In this document: in pieces, positions 46,758 to 55,645 of the stretch
How the letters are laid out: each line of letters starts with the position of its first letter
Position numbering within the stretch: position 1 is the first letter of the stretch
NCBI RefSeq assembly: GCF_042466665.1
Contig: NZ_CP162102.1
Location: 1,984,001-2,048,000, forward strand
Direction of reading: 5' to 3'
From: Peterkaempfera podocarpi
Lineage (GTDB): Bacteria; Actinomycetota; Actinomycetes; Streptomycetales; Streptomycetaceae
DNA length: 64,000 nucleotides
Position numbers and translations under genes: made by a program
The notes under the pieces: model-generated
Told to the model about the DNA's origin: nothing
The model's input: only the letters and a program-made list of their open reading frames with translations
Databases searched by the model: none

Positions 46758-46833
46758 AGTGCCTCCCTGTCTGTGTTGCCTGTCGGGACGCCGGTGGTCA
46801 TTCCCGCCATGCCCGATATGACACCTCTCGCCC

Positions 46834-46849
46834 AAAAAAAGTACGTACT
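46834..46849. promoter_or_regulatory. A-tract with perfect palindrome in divergent promoter region
   Basis: A run of seven A residues (46834-46840) abuts AGTACGTACT (46840-46849), a 10-bp palindrome. It lies between the secreted-protein gene (minus) and fdhA (plus), in the only AT-rich part of the gap, and is probably a regulator site or curved promoter DNA. Confidence 0.45.
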
Positions 46850-47007
46850 GTGACCCGCTGATCGCGCCCTGCATCACCTGGACGGGTCGCGATCCGCGGC
46901 AGCCGGCGAGGGTCTGCGACGGCCTGCGGACAGCGGCACCCTGGGAGAGGAAGGGGTTGGACCGAGCAGTCGGCGAGCAGTCCTGGGCGAGCAGCGGAGG
47001 TCGGACC

Positions 47008-48228
47008 ATGCCGGGCAACAAGGCGGTCGTGTACAAGGAGCCGGGCCGGGTCGAGGTCGAGACGATCGACTACCCGGAGTTTGTGGTCAAGGACGGTCCG
47101 GGGGTGCATCCGGACAATGTGGGGCGCCAGTGCCAGCACGGCGTGATCGTCAAGTGCGTCGCCACCAACATCTGCGGCAGCGACCAGCACATGGTCCGCG
47201 GCCGCACCACCGCCCCGGCCGGGCTGGTGCTGGGGCACGAGATCACCGGCGAAGTGGTGGAGACCGGCCGGGACGTGGAGTTCGTCAAGGTCGGCGATCT
47301 GGTCTCCGTCCCGTTCAACATCGCCTGCGGACGCTGCCGCAACTGCAAGGAGGGCAAGACCGGGATCTGCCTCCATGTGAACCCGGACCGGCCGGGCTCC
47401 GCCTACGGCTATGTGGACATGGGCGGCTGGGTCGGCGGACAGGCCCAGTACGTCCTGGTGCCGTACGCCGACTGGAACGTCCTGGTCTTCCCCGACCGCG
47501 ACCAGGCACTGGAGAAGATCCGCGACCTCACCATGCTGTCGGACATCTTCCCGACCGGCTTCCACGGCTGCGTGACCGCGGGGGTGGGCGCCGGCTCCAC
47601 GGTGTACGTCGCCGGGGCCGGGCCGGTGGGGCTGGCCACGGCCGCCGGGGCCCAGCTGCTGGGCGCCGCCGTGGTGATCGTGGGGGACCTCAATCCGGAG
47701 CGGCTGGCGCAGGCCCGGAGCTTCGGCTGCGAGACCGTCGATGTCTCCAAGGGCGACCCCAGGGACCAGATCGAGCAGCTCCTCGGCGTGCCCGAGGTCG
47801 ACTGCGCGGTCGACGCCGTGGGGTTTGAAGCGCACGGACAGGGCGGCGAAGCGGCGCAGGAGCGCCCGGCGACGGTGCTCAACACCGTCATGGACGTCAC
47901 CGCGGCGGGCGGCGCAGTGGGCATCCCGGGCCTCTATGTCACCGGCGACCCCGGGGCGTCCGACGAGGCGGCCAGAACCGGGTCACTGTCGATCAGGATC
48001 GGTCTGGGGTGGGCGAAGTCGCTCTCCTTCACCACCGGCCAGTGCCCGGTGATGCGCTACCACCGCCAGTTGATGCAGGCGATCCTGCGCAACCGGGTCC
48101 ACATCGCCGACGCGGTGAACGCCACCGCGATCCCGCTGGAGGAGGCGCCGCGCGGCTACCGGGAGTTCGACGCCGGGGCCGCCCGCAAGTACGTCCTCGA
48201 CCCGCACGGGATCCAGTCCGCCTCCTGA
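47008..48228 (+). CDS. fdhA: Glutathione-independent formaldehyde dehydrogenase
   Basis: A 406-residue zinc alcohol-dehydrogenase-superfamily enzyme like Pseudomonas putida FdhA, which oxidises formaldehyde to formate with NAD and no thiol cofactor. Catalytic zinc ligands are in NICGSDQHMVRG and LGHEITGEV. The structural zinc loop is CGRCRNCKEGKTGIC, and the NAD site is VAGAGPVGLATAAGAQ. The FdhA-specific insert QYVLVPYADWNVLVFPDRDQA and the C-terminal AARKYVLDPHG are present. ATG 47008 follows CGGAGG. A 15-bp hairpin terminator follows. Confidence 0.95.
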   Translation: MPGNKAVVYKEPGRVEVETIDYPEFVVKDGPGVHPDNVGRQCQHGVIVKCVATNICGSDQHMVRGRTTAPAGLVLGHEITGEVVETGRDVEFVKVGDLVSVPFNIACGRCRNCKEGKTGICLHVNPDRPGSAYGYVDMGGWVGGQAQYVLVPYADWNVLVFPDRDQALEKIRDLTMLSDIFPTGFHGCVTAGVGAGSTVYVAGAGPVGLATAAGAQLLGAAVVIVGDLNPERLAQARSFGCETVDVSKGDPRDQIEQLLGVPEVDCAVDAVGFEAHGQGGEAAQERPATVLNTVMDVTAAGGAVGIPGLYVTGDPGASDEAARTGSLSIRIGLGWAKSLSFTTGQCPVMRYHRQLMQAILRNRVHIADAVNATAIPLEEAPRGYREFDAGAARKYVLDPHGIQSAS

Positions 48229-48239
48229 CATCCGCCGTG

Positions 48240-48273
48240 GTGCCGGCGGGCCGCCCCCGCGGCCCGCCGGCAC
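48240..48273. terminator. Bidirectional terminator, fdhA / serine hydrolase
   Basis: A perfect 15-bp stem (GTGCCGGCGGGCCGC with its complement) has a CCCC loop in the 55-bp gap between converging genes. It can serve both. Confidence 0.85.
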
Positions 48274-48283
48274 GGCTGCGTCC

Positions 48284-49606
48284 TCAGCACGGCGTGAGCC
48301 GGCAGGGGTGGCTGAGATAGCTGCCCAGCAGGCCCTCGCTGTCCCCCGCCTTCCAGGCGCAGGCCACCCCCGTGAGCCCGCCCCGCTCCCGTCGCAGACC
48401 GACGGCCAGCGCGGGGCTGTTGATCCGGGCGTCGGCGGTCGGGAGCTGCAGGGGGAACGAGGTCCGCAGGTCCCAGGCGGCGGAGGCGGTCGCCGGCGCG
48501 GTGGCACCGCGGCCGTCCAGCCGCAGCTCCACCCTGCGGTCCGCCAGCACCCGCAGGGTGATCGGCAGCTCGCCCTCCGGTGTGGCGATCTCGCCCGCCC
48601 AGCTCCCGACCGGCAGCTCCAGCGGGCGCTCGGGGTCCGGGACCGCCGGGTCGACCAGCTCGGCGGAGTAGCCCGGCACCAGCTCCGCCATGATCCGGTG
48701 GAACACCGCGTCACGGGCGGCCTTGCGGGTGGAGTTGGTCAGCACGGCGACGGAGAGCTGCTGCCCGGGCACGGCGGCGACCATGGCGGCCACCCCGCCC
48801 ATCCCGCCGCCGTGGCTCTGCACCAGCGGTCCGCCGCCGTAGGAGACGCACCAGCCGAGCCCGTACCCGAGGCGGGCGTTGACCGGCGCAGCCCGCAGCA
48901 CGGCCGCGGCGGTCCCCGGCTCCAGCAGCCGCCGGTACGACTGCGCGAAGAGGGCCAGTTCACCGGCGGTGGCCCAGCCCAGCGACGCCCCCGGGTGGCT
49001 GGTGTCGCACACGGGGTAGGCACGGCCGTCCACGGTGTACCGCACCGCCGACGGCGCCGGGCCGGGGTACTGCGGCCCGAGGTGGCAGCCGATGAGCCCC
49101 AGCGGCTCGAACACCCGCTCCCGGACGAAGCCGCCGAGCTCCTGCCCGGTGGCCGCCTCCAGCTCCCGGCCCAGCAGTCCGTAGCCGAGGTTGGCGTACT
49201 CGAAGCCGGAGTCCGGTTCGCGGTACTGCACCTGGTAGCGGGTGGCGTCGATCAGCCGGTCGCCGCCGCCGTAGTGGAAGTCGTAGTGTGCCCCCAGCCC
49301 GCCCCGGTGGAGCAGCAGGTGACGCAGTGTCGGCGGACGTCCGCGCCAGTCGCCCGCGGCCGGTGCGTCCAGGTCCAGCAGGCCCCGGTCGGCTGCCAAG
49401 CAGACGGCGGTGGCGGTGATCGGCTTGGTGATGGAGGCCAGCCCGTACGCGGTGCCGGGTGTGGCAGGGCGTCCCGCGGCCGTGTCCGCCAGCCCGTACG
49501 CCTCGGCCAGCACCACCTCGCCGCGCTCGGCCACGGCGACCGACACCGAGGGGCATCCGTACTCCGCCAGAGCCTGCGCACAGTGCTCCGCCAGTCCGTT
49601 CAGCAT
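48284..49606 (-). CDS. Serine hydrolase of the beta-lactamase class C family
   Basis: A 440-residue penicillin-binding-like serine hydrolase. The SxxK motif is Ser58-Ile-Thr-Lys61 (GLASITKPITATAV) and the YxN motif is Tyr137-Ala-Asn139 (GFEYANLGYG). The third motif may be VQSHGGGMGG (HxG). A C-terminal beta-barrel domain (about 330-440) follows. No signal peptide is seen, so it is a cytoplasmic esterase/peptidase-like member (EstB or PbpX type) rather than a true beta-lactamase. It does not predict drug resistance. ATG 49606 follows GAAGGGG. Confidence 0.92.
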   Translation of the reverse strand: MLNGLAEHCAQALAEYGCPSVSVAVAERGEVVLAEAYGLADTAAGRPATPGTAYGLASITKPITATAVCLAADRGLLDLDAPAAGDWRGRPPTLRHLLLHRGGLGAHYDFHYGGGDRLIDATRYQVQYREPDSGFEYANLGYGLLGRELEAATGQELGGFVRERVFEPLGLIGCHLGPQYPGPAPSAVRYTVDGRAYPVCDTSHPGASLGWATAGELALFAQSYRRLLEPGTAAAVLRAAPVNARLGYGLGWCVSYGGGPLVQSHGGGMGGVAAMVAAVPGQQLSVAVLTNSTRKAARDAVFHRIMAELVPGYSAELVDPAVPDPERPLELPVGSWAGEIATPEGELPITLRVLADRRVELRLDGRGATAPATASAAWDLRTSFPLQLPTADARINSPALAVGLRRERGGLTGVACAWKAGDSEGLLGSYLSHPCRLTPC

Positions 49607-49647
49607 GTCCGCCCTTCCCCTCGGCCGCTCCGACAGGTCGAGCCTAG

Positions 49648-49669
49648 GGCCCGGCCCCGCAGCCGGGCC
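49648..49669 (-). terminator. Hairpin downstream of acyl-CoA dehydrogenase
   Basis: GGCCCGGC and GCCGGGCC (8 bp each) flank a 6-nt loop; a second 7-bp hairpin lies at 49672-49690. Both are in the 99-bp gap after the acyl-CoA dehydrogenase stop. Confidence 0.6.
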
Positions 49670-49705
49670 ACGGCCGCCCCGCCGGCGGCCATGGCCCGGC
49701 AGGTC

Positions 49706-51427
49706 TCACGGCCGCATCTCGTAGGCGCCCGCAAGCGCCTCGACCTGGGCCCAGACCCGTGCGGATCGCCCGGCGTCGGCGACCGGACGGCGGACCTGGG
49801 TCAGCGCCCAGGCCGACTGCGCCTCGGTGGCGGACGCCTTGCCGTGCAACTCGGTGGCGTGCCCGGAGAAGTCACGTACCAGCACATCGAAGATCTCGTC
49901 CAGCAGATCGCGGTCCAGCCCGGTGATCCCGGCCTGCTCCAGCACCAGCTGACCGTAGACCACCAGCGCGAAGAGCTGGCCGAGGGCGAGCAGGAAGTCC
50001 AGGTCCTGCTGCTGGGCCTCGTCCGGTGCATGGGCGAGCAGCAGCTCGCACAGGCCGTCGGCCTGCTCCCGGAACCGGGCGACATTGGGGATGTCGGCGT
50101 GCGCGTCGTAGGCGGTGCGCCAGTCGTGGAAGCGGATGGCGCCCAGGCCGCGCGCGGGGCCCTGGCGGAAGAGGAACTCGTCGTCGGCGGGGTCCTGGCG
50201 GGTCGGGACGGCGGGGTACTCGGCGGGCGCGAAGAGGTAGTTGCCCATGAACTTGAGGATCAGCGCCAGGTTGACGTGGACCGTGCCCTCCAGCTTGGGC
50301 AGCCCGCGGATGTCCTTGGCGGCCTTGTCGAAGTAGGTGTCCGCCTCGAAGCCCTTGGCTGCGATGACGTCCCACATCAGGTCGATCACCTTCTCACCCT
50401 CGGTGGTGACCTTCATCTTGGTCATCGGGTTGAAGAGCAGGTAGCGGCGGTCGTCAGGCCCGGCGGAGCGGAAGTAGTCGACGGAGCGGGCGCTGAAGAG
50501 CTTCATCGCCGCCAGCCGGGCGTAGGCGTCGGCCAGTTCACGCCGGACGTGCGGGAAGCCGGTGACCCGGCGCCCGTACAGCATCCGGTTGTGGGCGTGG
50601 GTGACCGCCTCGTACATGGCGTGCTCGCAGATGCCCACGGAGGCGGTGCAGAGGTTGAACTTGCCGACGTTGACGGTGTTGAGCGCCGCGTCGAAGGCGT
50701 CCCGGCCGGTGTGCAGCACGTCCTCGGTGCGTACGGGGTAGTCCTCCAGCCGGAACTCGCTGACGTACATCTGCGCGTTCACCACGTTCTTGACCAGGTG
50801 GTAGTCGTCGTGGCGGCTGTCTGCGGCGAAGAAGACATAGCCGTCGGGCCCCTCGATGTCGGCACGCCGGCCGAAGACCGAGACCAGTCCGGCGACATTG
50901 CCGTTGCCGATGTAGTACTTGGAGCCGGTGGCGCGGAAGCCGCCCTCGCCGTCCGGGGTGAGGACCATGTCGGTGGCGTAGATGTCGGCACCGTGGCCGC
51001 GCTCGGAGAGGCCGAACGCCATCACATGGCCGTCGGCGAGCAGTTCGGCGGCACGGGCCCGGGCTGCGGGGTTGGCGCTCTGCCATACCGGGCCCAGGCC
51101 GAGCACGGTGACCTGCCAGGTGTACCAGTAGCCGAGCCCGTAGAAGCCCAGGATCTCGCTGAGGGCGGCGTTGCGGGCGGTGTCCCAGCGGGCGGCGGGG
51201 TTGTCCTCGGCGTCGGCCGTGGGGGTCAGGAAGGCGGCGAACAGGCCCTCCTTGGCGGCGAACTCCAGGAAGTCCGCGTACCAGGTGCGGTCGATGTAGG
51301 TGTCGATCAGCGCCTTCTTGCCGCGCGCCTCGAACCAGTCGACGGTGGCCCGCAGCAGGCGGCGCGTCTCCTCGTCGAAGTGGGCCGGGTCGTAGCCGCG
51401 CGGGTTGAAGAGCAGAGAGTCCGCCAT
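49706..51427 (-). CDS. Acyl-CoA dehydrogenase
   Basis: A 573-residue flavoprotein that introduces an alpha-beta double bond in acyl-CoA. GHVMAFGLSERGHGADIYATDMVL (about 130-155) and GGFRATGSKYYIGNGNVAGLVSVFG (FAD/substrate) are visible. So are LNTVNVGKFNLCTASVGICEHAMYEAV and a C-terminal helical extension beyond 400 residues. It belongs to the larger FadE/ACAD11-like group. ATG 51427 follows GGGGAG. The PadR gene lies 56 bp upstream on the same strand, so regulator and enzyme are probably one operon. Confidence 0.93.
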   Translation of the reverse strand: MADSLLFNPRGYDPAHFDEETRRLLRATVDWFEARGKKALIDTYIDRTWYADFLEFAAKEGLFAAFLTPTADAEDNPAARWDTARNAALSEILGFYGLGYWYTWQVTVLGLGPVWQSANPAARARAAELLADGHVMAFGLSERGHGADIYATDMVLTPDGEGGFRATGSKYYIGNGNVAGLVSVFGRRADIEGPDGYVFFAADSRHDDYHLVKNVVNAQMYVSEFRLEDYPVRTEDVLHTGRDAFDAALNTVNVGKFNLCTASVGICEHAMYEAVTHAHNRMLYGRRVTGFPHVRRELADAYARLAAMKLFSARSVDYFRSAGPDDRRYLLFNPMTKMKVTTEGEKVIDLMWDVIAAKGFEADTYFDKAAKDIRGLPKLEGTVHVNLALILKFMGNYLFAPAEYPAVPTRQDPADDEFLFRQGPARGLGAIRFHDWRTAYDAHADIPNVARFREQADGLCELLLAHAPDEAQQQDLDFLLALGQLFALVVYGQLVLEQAGITGLDRDLLDEIFDVLVRDFSGHATELHGKASATEAQSAWALTQVRRPVADAGRSARVWAQVEALAGAYEMRP

Positions 51428-51483
51428 GGTCGGAGCTCCCCTTCCTGGTCGGATCGGAGGTGGTGGGGGGTCGGTCGGCCAGG

Positions 51484-52032
51484 TCAGCCGATTCGGTGCA
51501 GGGTGGCCAGGACGTCGTCCAGCCAGGCGACGGTCATCCGCTCGTACTCGATGCCGCCGCGCAGCACCACGTGCTGGAGGGACTGCTGTGCGTCGAGGAC
51601 TGCGGGGTCGGGGAAGTCGCGGCGCTCGCCCGCCAGATAGCGGTCGAGCAGCGCGGCATGGACGACCCGGTGGCGCTCCACCTCGGCGACCAGTCCGGCG
51701 CGTCCGGCCGGGTCGTCGAAGGCGGCGGCACGGATCTTGACGGCCAGGTCGTGGCGGACGGTCTCGGGCTCCACCGGAGCCCGCAGCCACACCGACAGCG
51801 CCTCCCGGCCGGGCCCGGCCGCGCTGTAGACCCGCTTGTCGGGCCGGCCCTCCTGGACGACGTCCTCGGCGGCGATCCAGCCGTCGGCCTCCATGCGCCT
51901 GAGCACCCGGTAGATCTGCTGGTGGGTGGCGGTCCAGAAGCGGCCGATGGAGCGGTCGAAGCGGCTGGCCAGCTCATAACCGGAGCCTGGCTTCTCCAGC
52001 AGGGAGACGAGGATCGCGTGCTCAAGGGCCAT
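51484..52032 (-). CDS. PadR-family transcriptional regulator
   Basis: 182 residues. The N-terminal PadR winged helix is MALEHAILVSLLEKPGSGYELASRFDRS, YRVLRRMEADGWIAAEDVV and KRVYSAAGPGREAL. The C-terminal helical dimerisation region (about 95-180) is of the PadR-s2/Vir-like type. It probably represses itself and the downstream acyl-CoA dehydrogenase in response to an acyl- or phenolic-type ligand. A perfect inverted repeat lies 10-34 bp upstream of the start. Confidence 0.94.
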   Translation of the reverse strand: MALEHAILVSLLEKPGSGYELASRFDRSIGRFWTATHQQIYRVLRRMEADGWIAAEDVVQEGRPDKRVYSAAGPGREALSVWLRAPVEPETVRHDLAVKIRAAAFDDPAGRAGLVAEVERHRVVHAALLDRYLAGERRDFPDPAVLDAQQSLQHVVLRGGIEYERMTVAWLDDVLATLHRIG

Positions 52033-52042
52033 ACGGCGATCC

Positions 52043-52066
52043 TGCTATGCAACTCGTTGCATAGCA
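52043..52066. promoter_or_regulatory. PadR operator (11-bp perfect inverted repeat)
   Basis: TGCTATGCAAC-TC-GTTGCATAGCA, two 11-bp arms with a 2-bp spacer, immediately upstream of the padR start. It contains the ATGC/GCAT spacing typical of PadR sites (ATGnnn...nnnCAT). Confidence 0.8.
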
Positions 52067-52211
52067 ACTCACGAGTAACTTAATGAGACCCAGCTCACCA
52101 CGGCCCGGCGGCGGCCGTCCCCGGCGGCGGCTGTCAGACCCCGACCCCGACCGCGGCTGTCCGGCCGGGTGGCGGCCGTCCGGCCGGGTGGCGCCGAAGG
52201 CCTGCGGCGGG

Positions 52212-53069
52212 TCAGTCCAGGGGGACGGGCTCGGGTCCGTGCGCGACCCGGTGGAAGGCGCTGTGGAAGGCGGCGCGGACGGGGGAGTCGCCGCGGCGGT
52301 CCAGCACGGCGAAGACGACCTGGGTGAAGCGTCCGCCGAAGCCGCCGCCGGGGGCCAGGTGCCCGTGGAAGGCGGCGGCTACCTGCGCCGGGTCGTTGCG
52401 GAAGACCCCGCAGCCCCAGGCTCCCAGCACCAGCCGCCGCCGGCCGCACGCCGCGGCCGTCTCCAGCACCCGCTCCGCCCGGATCCGCAGCGCCTCCGGG
52501 ACCATCCGGACATGGTCCGGCATCCGCGTCGCGACGACCCCGGCGTTGGGCGCGGCCGCCACCAGGAAGTCCACCGCGTACGGCTGCTCCAGCAGCTCAC
52601 CGCGGTCGTCGCGGAAGACCGGGACGCCCGGGGCGTGGATCACCCGGTCGGAATAGAAGGGGCTGGGGTCCGCACGGTGGGCCGCATAGAAGTCGGGCAC
52701 GGCGCGCAGACAGGCGTGGAGCGCGGAGGACCGGCAGAGCGACTCCTCCTGCGCCTGCGCCCCGTTGAGAAAGCCACCGCCGGCATTGCGCGCCGAGGCG
52801 AAGTCCAGCACCGCGACCGGCTCGGGATCCTCGCCGGTCATCCGGCGGGCGGCCTGCAGGCTGCTCTCACCGGTCACCTCCACCACCGGATCCCCGTGCG
52901 GCCCGACCGGCCCCGGGTCGACCGGCCCCGGGCCGTACAGCCGGGTGCCCGCCACCGCGGCCGCGACCCCGCGTGCGATGTCGACGACGCGGCCACCGGG
53001 CAGGTGGTAGCGCCCCGCCTCGGTGATCTCCACCGTCTCCCGCGCGATGCCGCGCAGCCGTGCGCTCAC
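52212..53069 (-). CDS. TIGR02452 family protein (macrodomain, PARG-like)
   Basis: 285 residues. Start GTG 53069 (VSARLRGIARETVEI) follows a GGGGTCAGGA ribosome site. FASARNAGGGFLNGAQAQEESL is the PARG/macrodomain signature, with the paired Glu residues used for ADP-ribose cleavage. LLEQPYAVDFLVAAAPNAG, LVLGAWGCGVFRNDPAQVAAAF and FAVLDRRG follow. TIGR02452 proteins are predicted microbial-type poly(ADP-ribose) glycohydrolases; the native substrate here is unknown. No ADP-ribosyltransferase gene is adjacent. Confidence 0.9.
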   Translation of the reverse strand: MSARLRGIARETVEITEAGRYHLPGGRVVDIARGVAAAVAGTRLYGPGPVDPGPVGPHGDPVVEVTGESSLQAARRMTGEDPEPVAVLDFASARNAGGGFLNGAQAQEESLCRSSALHACLRAVPDFYAAHRADPSPFYSDRVIHAPGVPVFRDDRGELLEQPYAVDFLVAAAPNAGVVATRMPDHVRMVPEALRIRAERVLETAAACGRRRLVLGAWGCGVFRNDPAQVAAAFHGHLAPGGGFGGRFTQVVFAVLDRRGDSPVRAAFHSAFHRVAHGPEPVPLD

Positions 53070-53182
53070 GTCCTGACCCCCGTGCCGGTACCCACGATCC
53101 CAGCATGCTGCCTGCGACGCGTCCCGCGACAGCGGATTTCCCCCCGCGCGGCGCCGTCCGGGACGCACAGCGCCGCTCGGCC

Positions 53183-53251
53183 GGATCGCCCGGACCGGGC
53201 CGCCCGGACGGATCGCCCGGACCGCACCGCCCGGACCGCACCGCTCGGACC
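53183..53251. repeat. Degenerate tandem repeat, 5 x 14 bp
   Basis: Five units of the type GCACCGCCCGGACC, the second one base shorter, end 6 bp before the acyl-CoA ligase stop codon. They are spaced to form alternative GC stems. Confidence 0.8.
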
Positions 53252-53257
53252 GCGCAC

Positions 53258-55105
53258 TCAGACGGCGCCGGGCGCGGCCTCCTCGCGCAGCATCCGGCGC
53301 AGCACCTTGCCCATCAGATTGCGCGGCAGCGGCGTGGTCCTGAACTCGACGATCTTGGGGACCTTGTACGCCGTCAGCCTGGCCGCACAGTAGGCCTCCA
53401 GCGCCTGCGCCGACAGCGCGCTCCCCTGCCGCAGGACCACACAGGCCTTGACCGTCTCACCGCGGTAGGAGTCGGGGACGCCGATCACCGCCGCCTCGGC
53501 CACGGCCGGATGGGTGAGCAGCACCTCCTCGATCTCGGCCGGGAAGATCGAGAAGCCGCTGGCGATGATCACGTCCCGCTTGCGGTCGATCACGGTGACA
53601 AAGCCGTCCGGGCTCATCACCGCGACATCCCCGGTGAACAGCCAGCCGTCGTGCAGCATCCGGGTGGAGTCCTCGCGCTCGTGCCAGTACCCGGCGAAGA
53701 CCTGCGGCCCCCGGACGATCAGCTCTCCCGCCACCCCGGGCGGCTGGTCGACCTCCGGATCGGTCTCGTCGACGATCCTGGCCTCGGTGCCCGGCAGGGG
53801 GATGCCGACCGTGCCGGGGCGGGCATTGGCGTTGAACGGATTGCAGAGCACCACCGGGGCCGCCTCGGTCAGCCCGTACCCCTCCACCAGGGACGCCTGG
53901 GTGGCCTGCTGGAAACGGTCCACCGTCTCCGGCGGCAGCCGCATCGCGCCGGAGATGCAGCTGCGCAGGGTGCGCAGCGCCCGCAGCTCCGCCGGGCTGC
54001 GGCGCAGCAGCTGGTCGTACATCGGCGGCACCCCGGGGAACAGGGTGGGCCGGTGGCGTCGGGCGGCCCGCAGCACCAGGTCGGTGTCGAAGGTCGGCAG
54101 CAGTACGGTGCGGGCACCGGCGATCAGGCCCACGGTCAGCCCGAGGGTCATCCCGTACACATGGAAGAACGGCAGCACGGCGAGGGCGGTCTCGCGTCCC
54201 TCCCGCAGCTGCGGGTACCACGCCTTCACCTGGTGGGCGTTGGCGACCAGGTTGCGGTGGGTGAGCATGGCGCCCTTGGGGGTGCCGGTGGTGCCGCCGG
54301 TGTACTGGAGGACCGCGACCCGGCGGGGGTGCACCTGCGCCTGCGGCACCCCGCCGCGCGGGCGGCGGGTGCGGGCCAGCTCCGTGAAGGGCACCGTGTC
54401 GGCGTCGGGGGGCAGCGGCGGGCCCAGCTTGTCGCGGGCCGCGCGGGCCCTGGCCAGCGGCAGCCGGAGCAGCAGGCGCAGCCGGAGCGGGAACTGCTCG
54501 CTGAGCCTGGTGGTGACCACATGTCTGAGCGCCGTCCCGTCGCGCACGGCGGCGACGGTCGCATAGGCGCCGTCATGGACGACCACCAGCACCGCGCCGG
54601 AGTCGACGAGCTGATGGCGCAGTTCACTGGGCGTGTAGAGGGGATTGGTCGGCACGACGACCGCTCCGATGCGCTGTGCCGCGTAGAAGGCGATCACAAA
54701 CTGCGGGCAGTTCGGCAGGACCAGCGCCACCCGGTCGCCGCGCTTGACCCCGAGCTCCAGCAGCCCCGCGGCGAAGCGGTCCACGGCGCGCCGCAGTGCG
54801 CGGTAGCGGGTGCCGCGGCCGAAGAAGACCAGCGCGGTACGGCGGCCGTGGCGGGCGGCGGCATCGTCCAGCAGTCCGGTGACGGGGGTGTTGGGGACGG
54901 TGACGCGGTGCGGGACGCCGTCGGCGTAGAAGCGGTACCAGGGGCGGTCCCGGCCGGGCCCGGGCCGCTCCGGCCCCGCCGGCCCGGGGTCCTCCTCGGC
55001 GTCGCGGGACACCATCCGGGTCGGGGCCATCGGCACGGGGCGCGGCCGGCCGTCCCGTGGGGCGCCGCCTGCGCCTCCGGTCGTTTGCGCATCCACCGCT
55101 GCCAC
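53258..55105 (-). CDS. AMP-forming acyl-CoA synthetase (long-chain fatty acid-CoA ligase)
   Basis: A 615-residue ANL enzyme. The first 60 residues are low-complexity. Then come GDRVALVLPNCPQFVIAFYAAQ and A3 YTGGTTGTPKGAMLTHRN. The later motifs are LPFFHVYGMTLG, A5 SLVEGYGLTEAAPVVL, A7 GWLFTGDVAVMSPDGF, IASGFSIFPAEIEEVL and A10 PRNLMGKVLRRMLREE (Lys). This is the FadD-type group for medium or long acyl chains. Start GTG 55105 is weak; Met residues at positions 26 and 31 are alternatives. It is separate from the fadD-like gene at 22120 and less similar to FadD15. Confidence 0.93.
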   Translation of the reverse strand: MAAVDAQTTGGAGGAPRDGRPRPVPMAPTRMVSRDAEEDPGPAGPERPGPGRDRPWYRFYADGVPHRVTVPNTPVTGLLDDAAARHGRRTALVFFGRGTRYRALRRAVDRFAAGLLELGVKRGDRVALVLPNCPQFVIAFYAAQRIGAVVVPTNPLYTPSELRHQLVDSGAVLVVVHDGAYATVAAVRDGTALRHVVTTRLSEQFPLRLRLLLRLPLARARAARDKLGPPLPPDADTVPFTELARTRRPRGGVPQAQVHPRRVAVLQYTGGTTGTPKGAMLTHRNLVANAHQVKAWYPQLREGRETALAVLPFFHVYGMTLGLTVGLIAGARTVLLPTFDTDLVLRAARRHRPTLFPGVPPMYDQLLRRSPAELRALRTLRSCISGAMRLPPETVDRFQQATQASLVEGYGLTEAAPVVLCNPFNANARPGTVGIPLPGTEARIVDETDPEVDQPPGVAGELIVRGPQVFAGYWHEREDSTRMLHDGWLFTGDVAVMSPDGFVTVIDRKRDVIIASGFSIFPAEIEEVLLTHPAVAEAAVIGVPDSYRGETVKACVVLRQGSALSAQALEAYCAARLTAYKVPKIVEFRTTPLPRNLMGKVLRRMLREEAAPGAV

Positions 55106-55161
55106 TCCCCTGTCGGCCGAGTCCTGGCTCCCTGTTGGGGTGTGGCGAATCGTGGCAGTGG

Positions 55162-55173
55162 TCCCGTACGGGA
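55162..55173. promoter_or_regulatory. 12-bp perfect palindrome in divergent promoter region
   Basis: TCCCGTACGGGA lies 57 bp upstream of the acyl-CoA ligase start and 57 bp upstream of the ArsC-like -10 box. It may be a repressor site for one or both. Confidence 0.4.
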
Positions 55174-55218
55174 GTCCAGAGGTCGTACCGCATGGATTCG
55201 GGGTCCGGGCGCCGCCCG

Positions 55219-55224
55219 TAGGCT
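55219..55224 (+). promoter_or_regulatory. -10 box of leaderless ArsC-like gene
   Basis: TAGGCT is followed by 6 bp and then the ATG at 55231, so the transcript would begin at or next to the start codon. Confidence 0.55.
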
Positions 55225-55230
55225 GTGCGG

Positions 55231-55584
55231 ATGGAGATCTGGCTCAATCCCGTCTGCTCGAAGTGCCGCTCCGCCGTGGAGCTGCTGGACGAGGCCGGCG
55301 CCGAGTACACCGTCCGCCGCTACCTCGAGGACCCGCCCGGGGAGGGGGAGATCGCCGCCGTGCTGGAGCGGCTCGGCCTGGAGCCCTGGGACATCACCCG
55401 TACCGGCGAGGCGGCGGCGGCCGAGCTGGGTCTCGCCTCCTGGCCCCGCACCGACGGCGAGCGGTCCCGCTGGATCGCCGCGCTCTCGGCGCATCCGTCC
55501 CTGATCCAGCGCCCGATCATCACGGCCGACGACGGCCATGCGGTCGTCGGCCGTACCCCGGAGGCGGTCCGCTCGGTGCTGTGA
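55231..55584 (+). CDS. ArsC/Spx-family protein (arsenate reductase-like)
   Basis: 117 residues from ATG 55231 (GTG 55225 is possible). The thioredoxin-like N-terminus MEIWLNPVCSKCRSAVELL has the CxxC pair where ArsC has its catalytic Cys. YLEDPPGEGEIAAVLERLGL and HPSLIQRPIITADDGHAVVGR follow; the latter Arg-Pro is conserved. This is the grx-coupled ArsC fold (YffB/ArsC). Arsenate specificity is not proven, since no ars genes are nearby. No ribosome site is seen, in line with a leaderless mRNA. Confidence 0.88.
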   Translation: MEIWLNPVCSKCRSAVELLDEAGAEYTVRRYLEDPPGEGEIAAVLERLGLEPWDITRTGEAAAAELGLASWPRTDGERSRWIAALSAHPSLIQRPIITADDGHAVVGRTPEAVRSVL

Positions 55585-55645
55585 CCCGGCGCCCCGGCGG
55601 GGGCGGCGGCCCGGGGCCGCGGCGCCCGCCCGGTCGCACTCTGCG

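Noticed and set aside
48284..49606. True beta-lactamase
   Set aside because: SxxK and YxN fit, but no signal peptide and no clear KTG, so a resistance role is not supported.
55231..55584. Arsenic-resistance operon
   Set aside because: Only a single ArsC/Spx-fold protein; no arsR, arsB or acr3 nearby.
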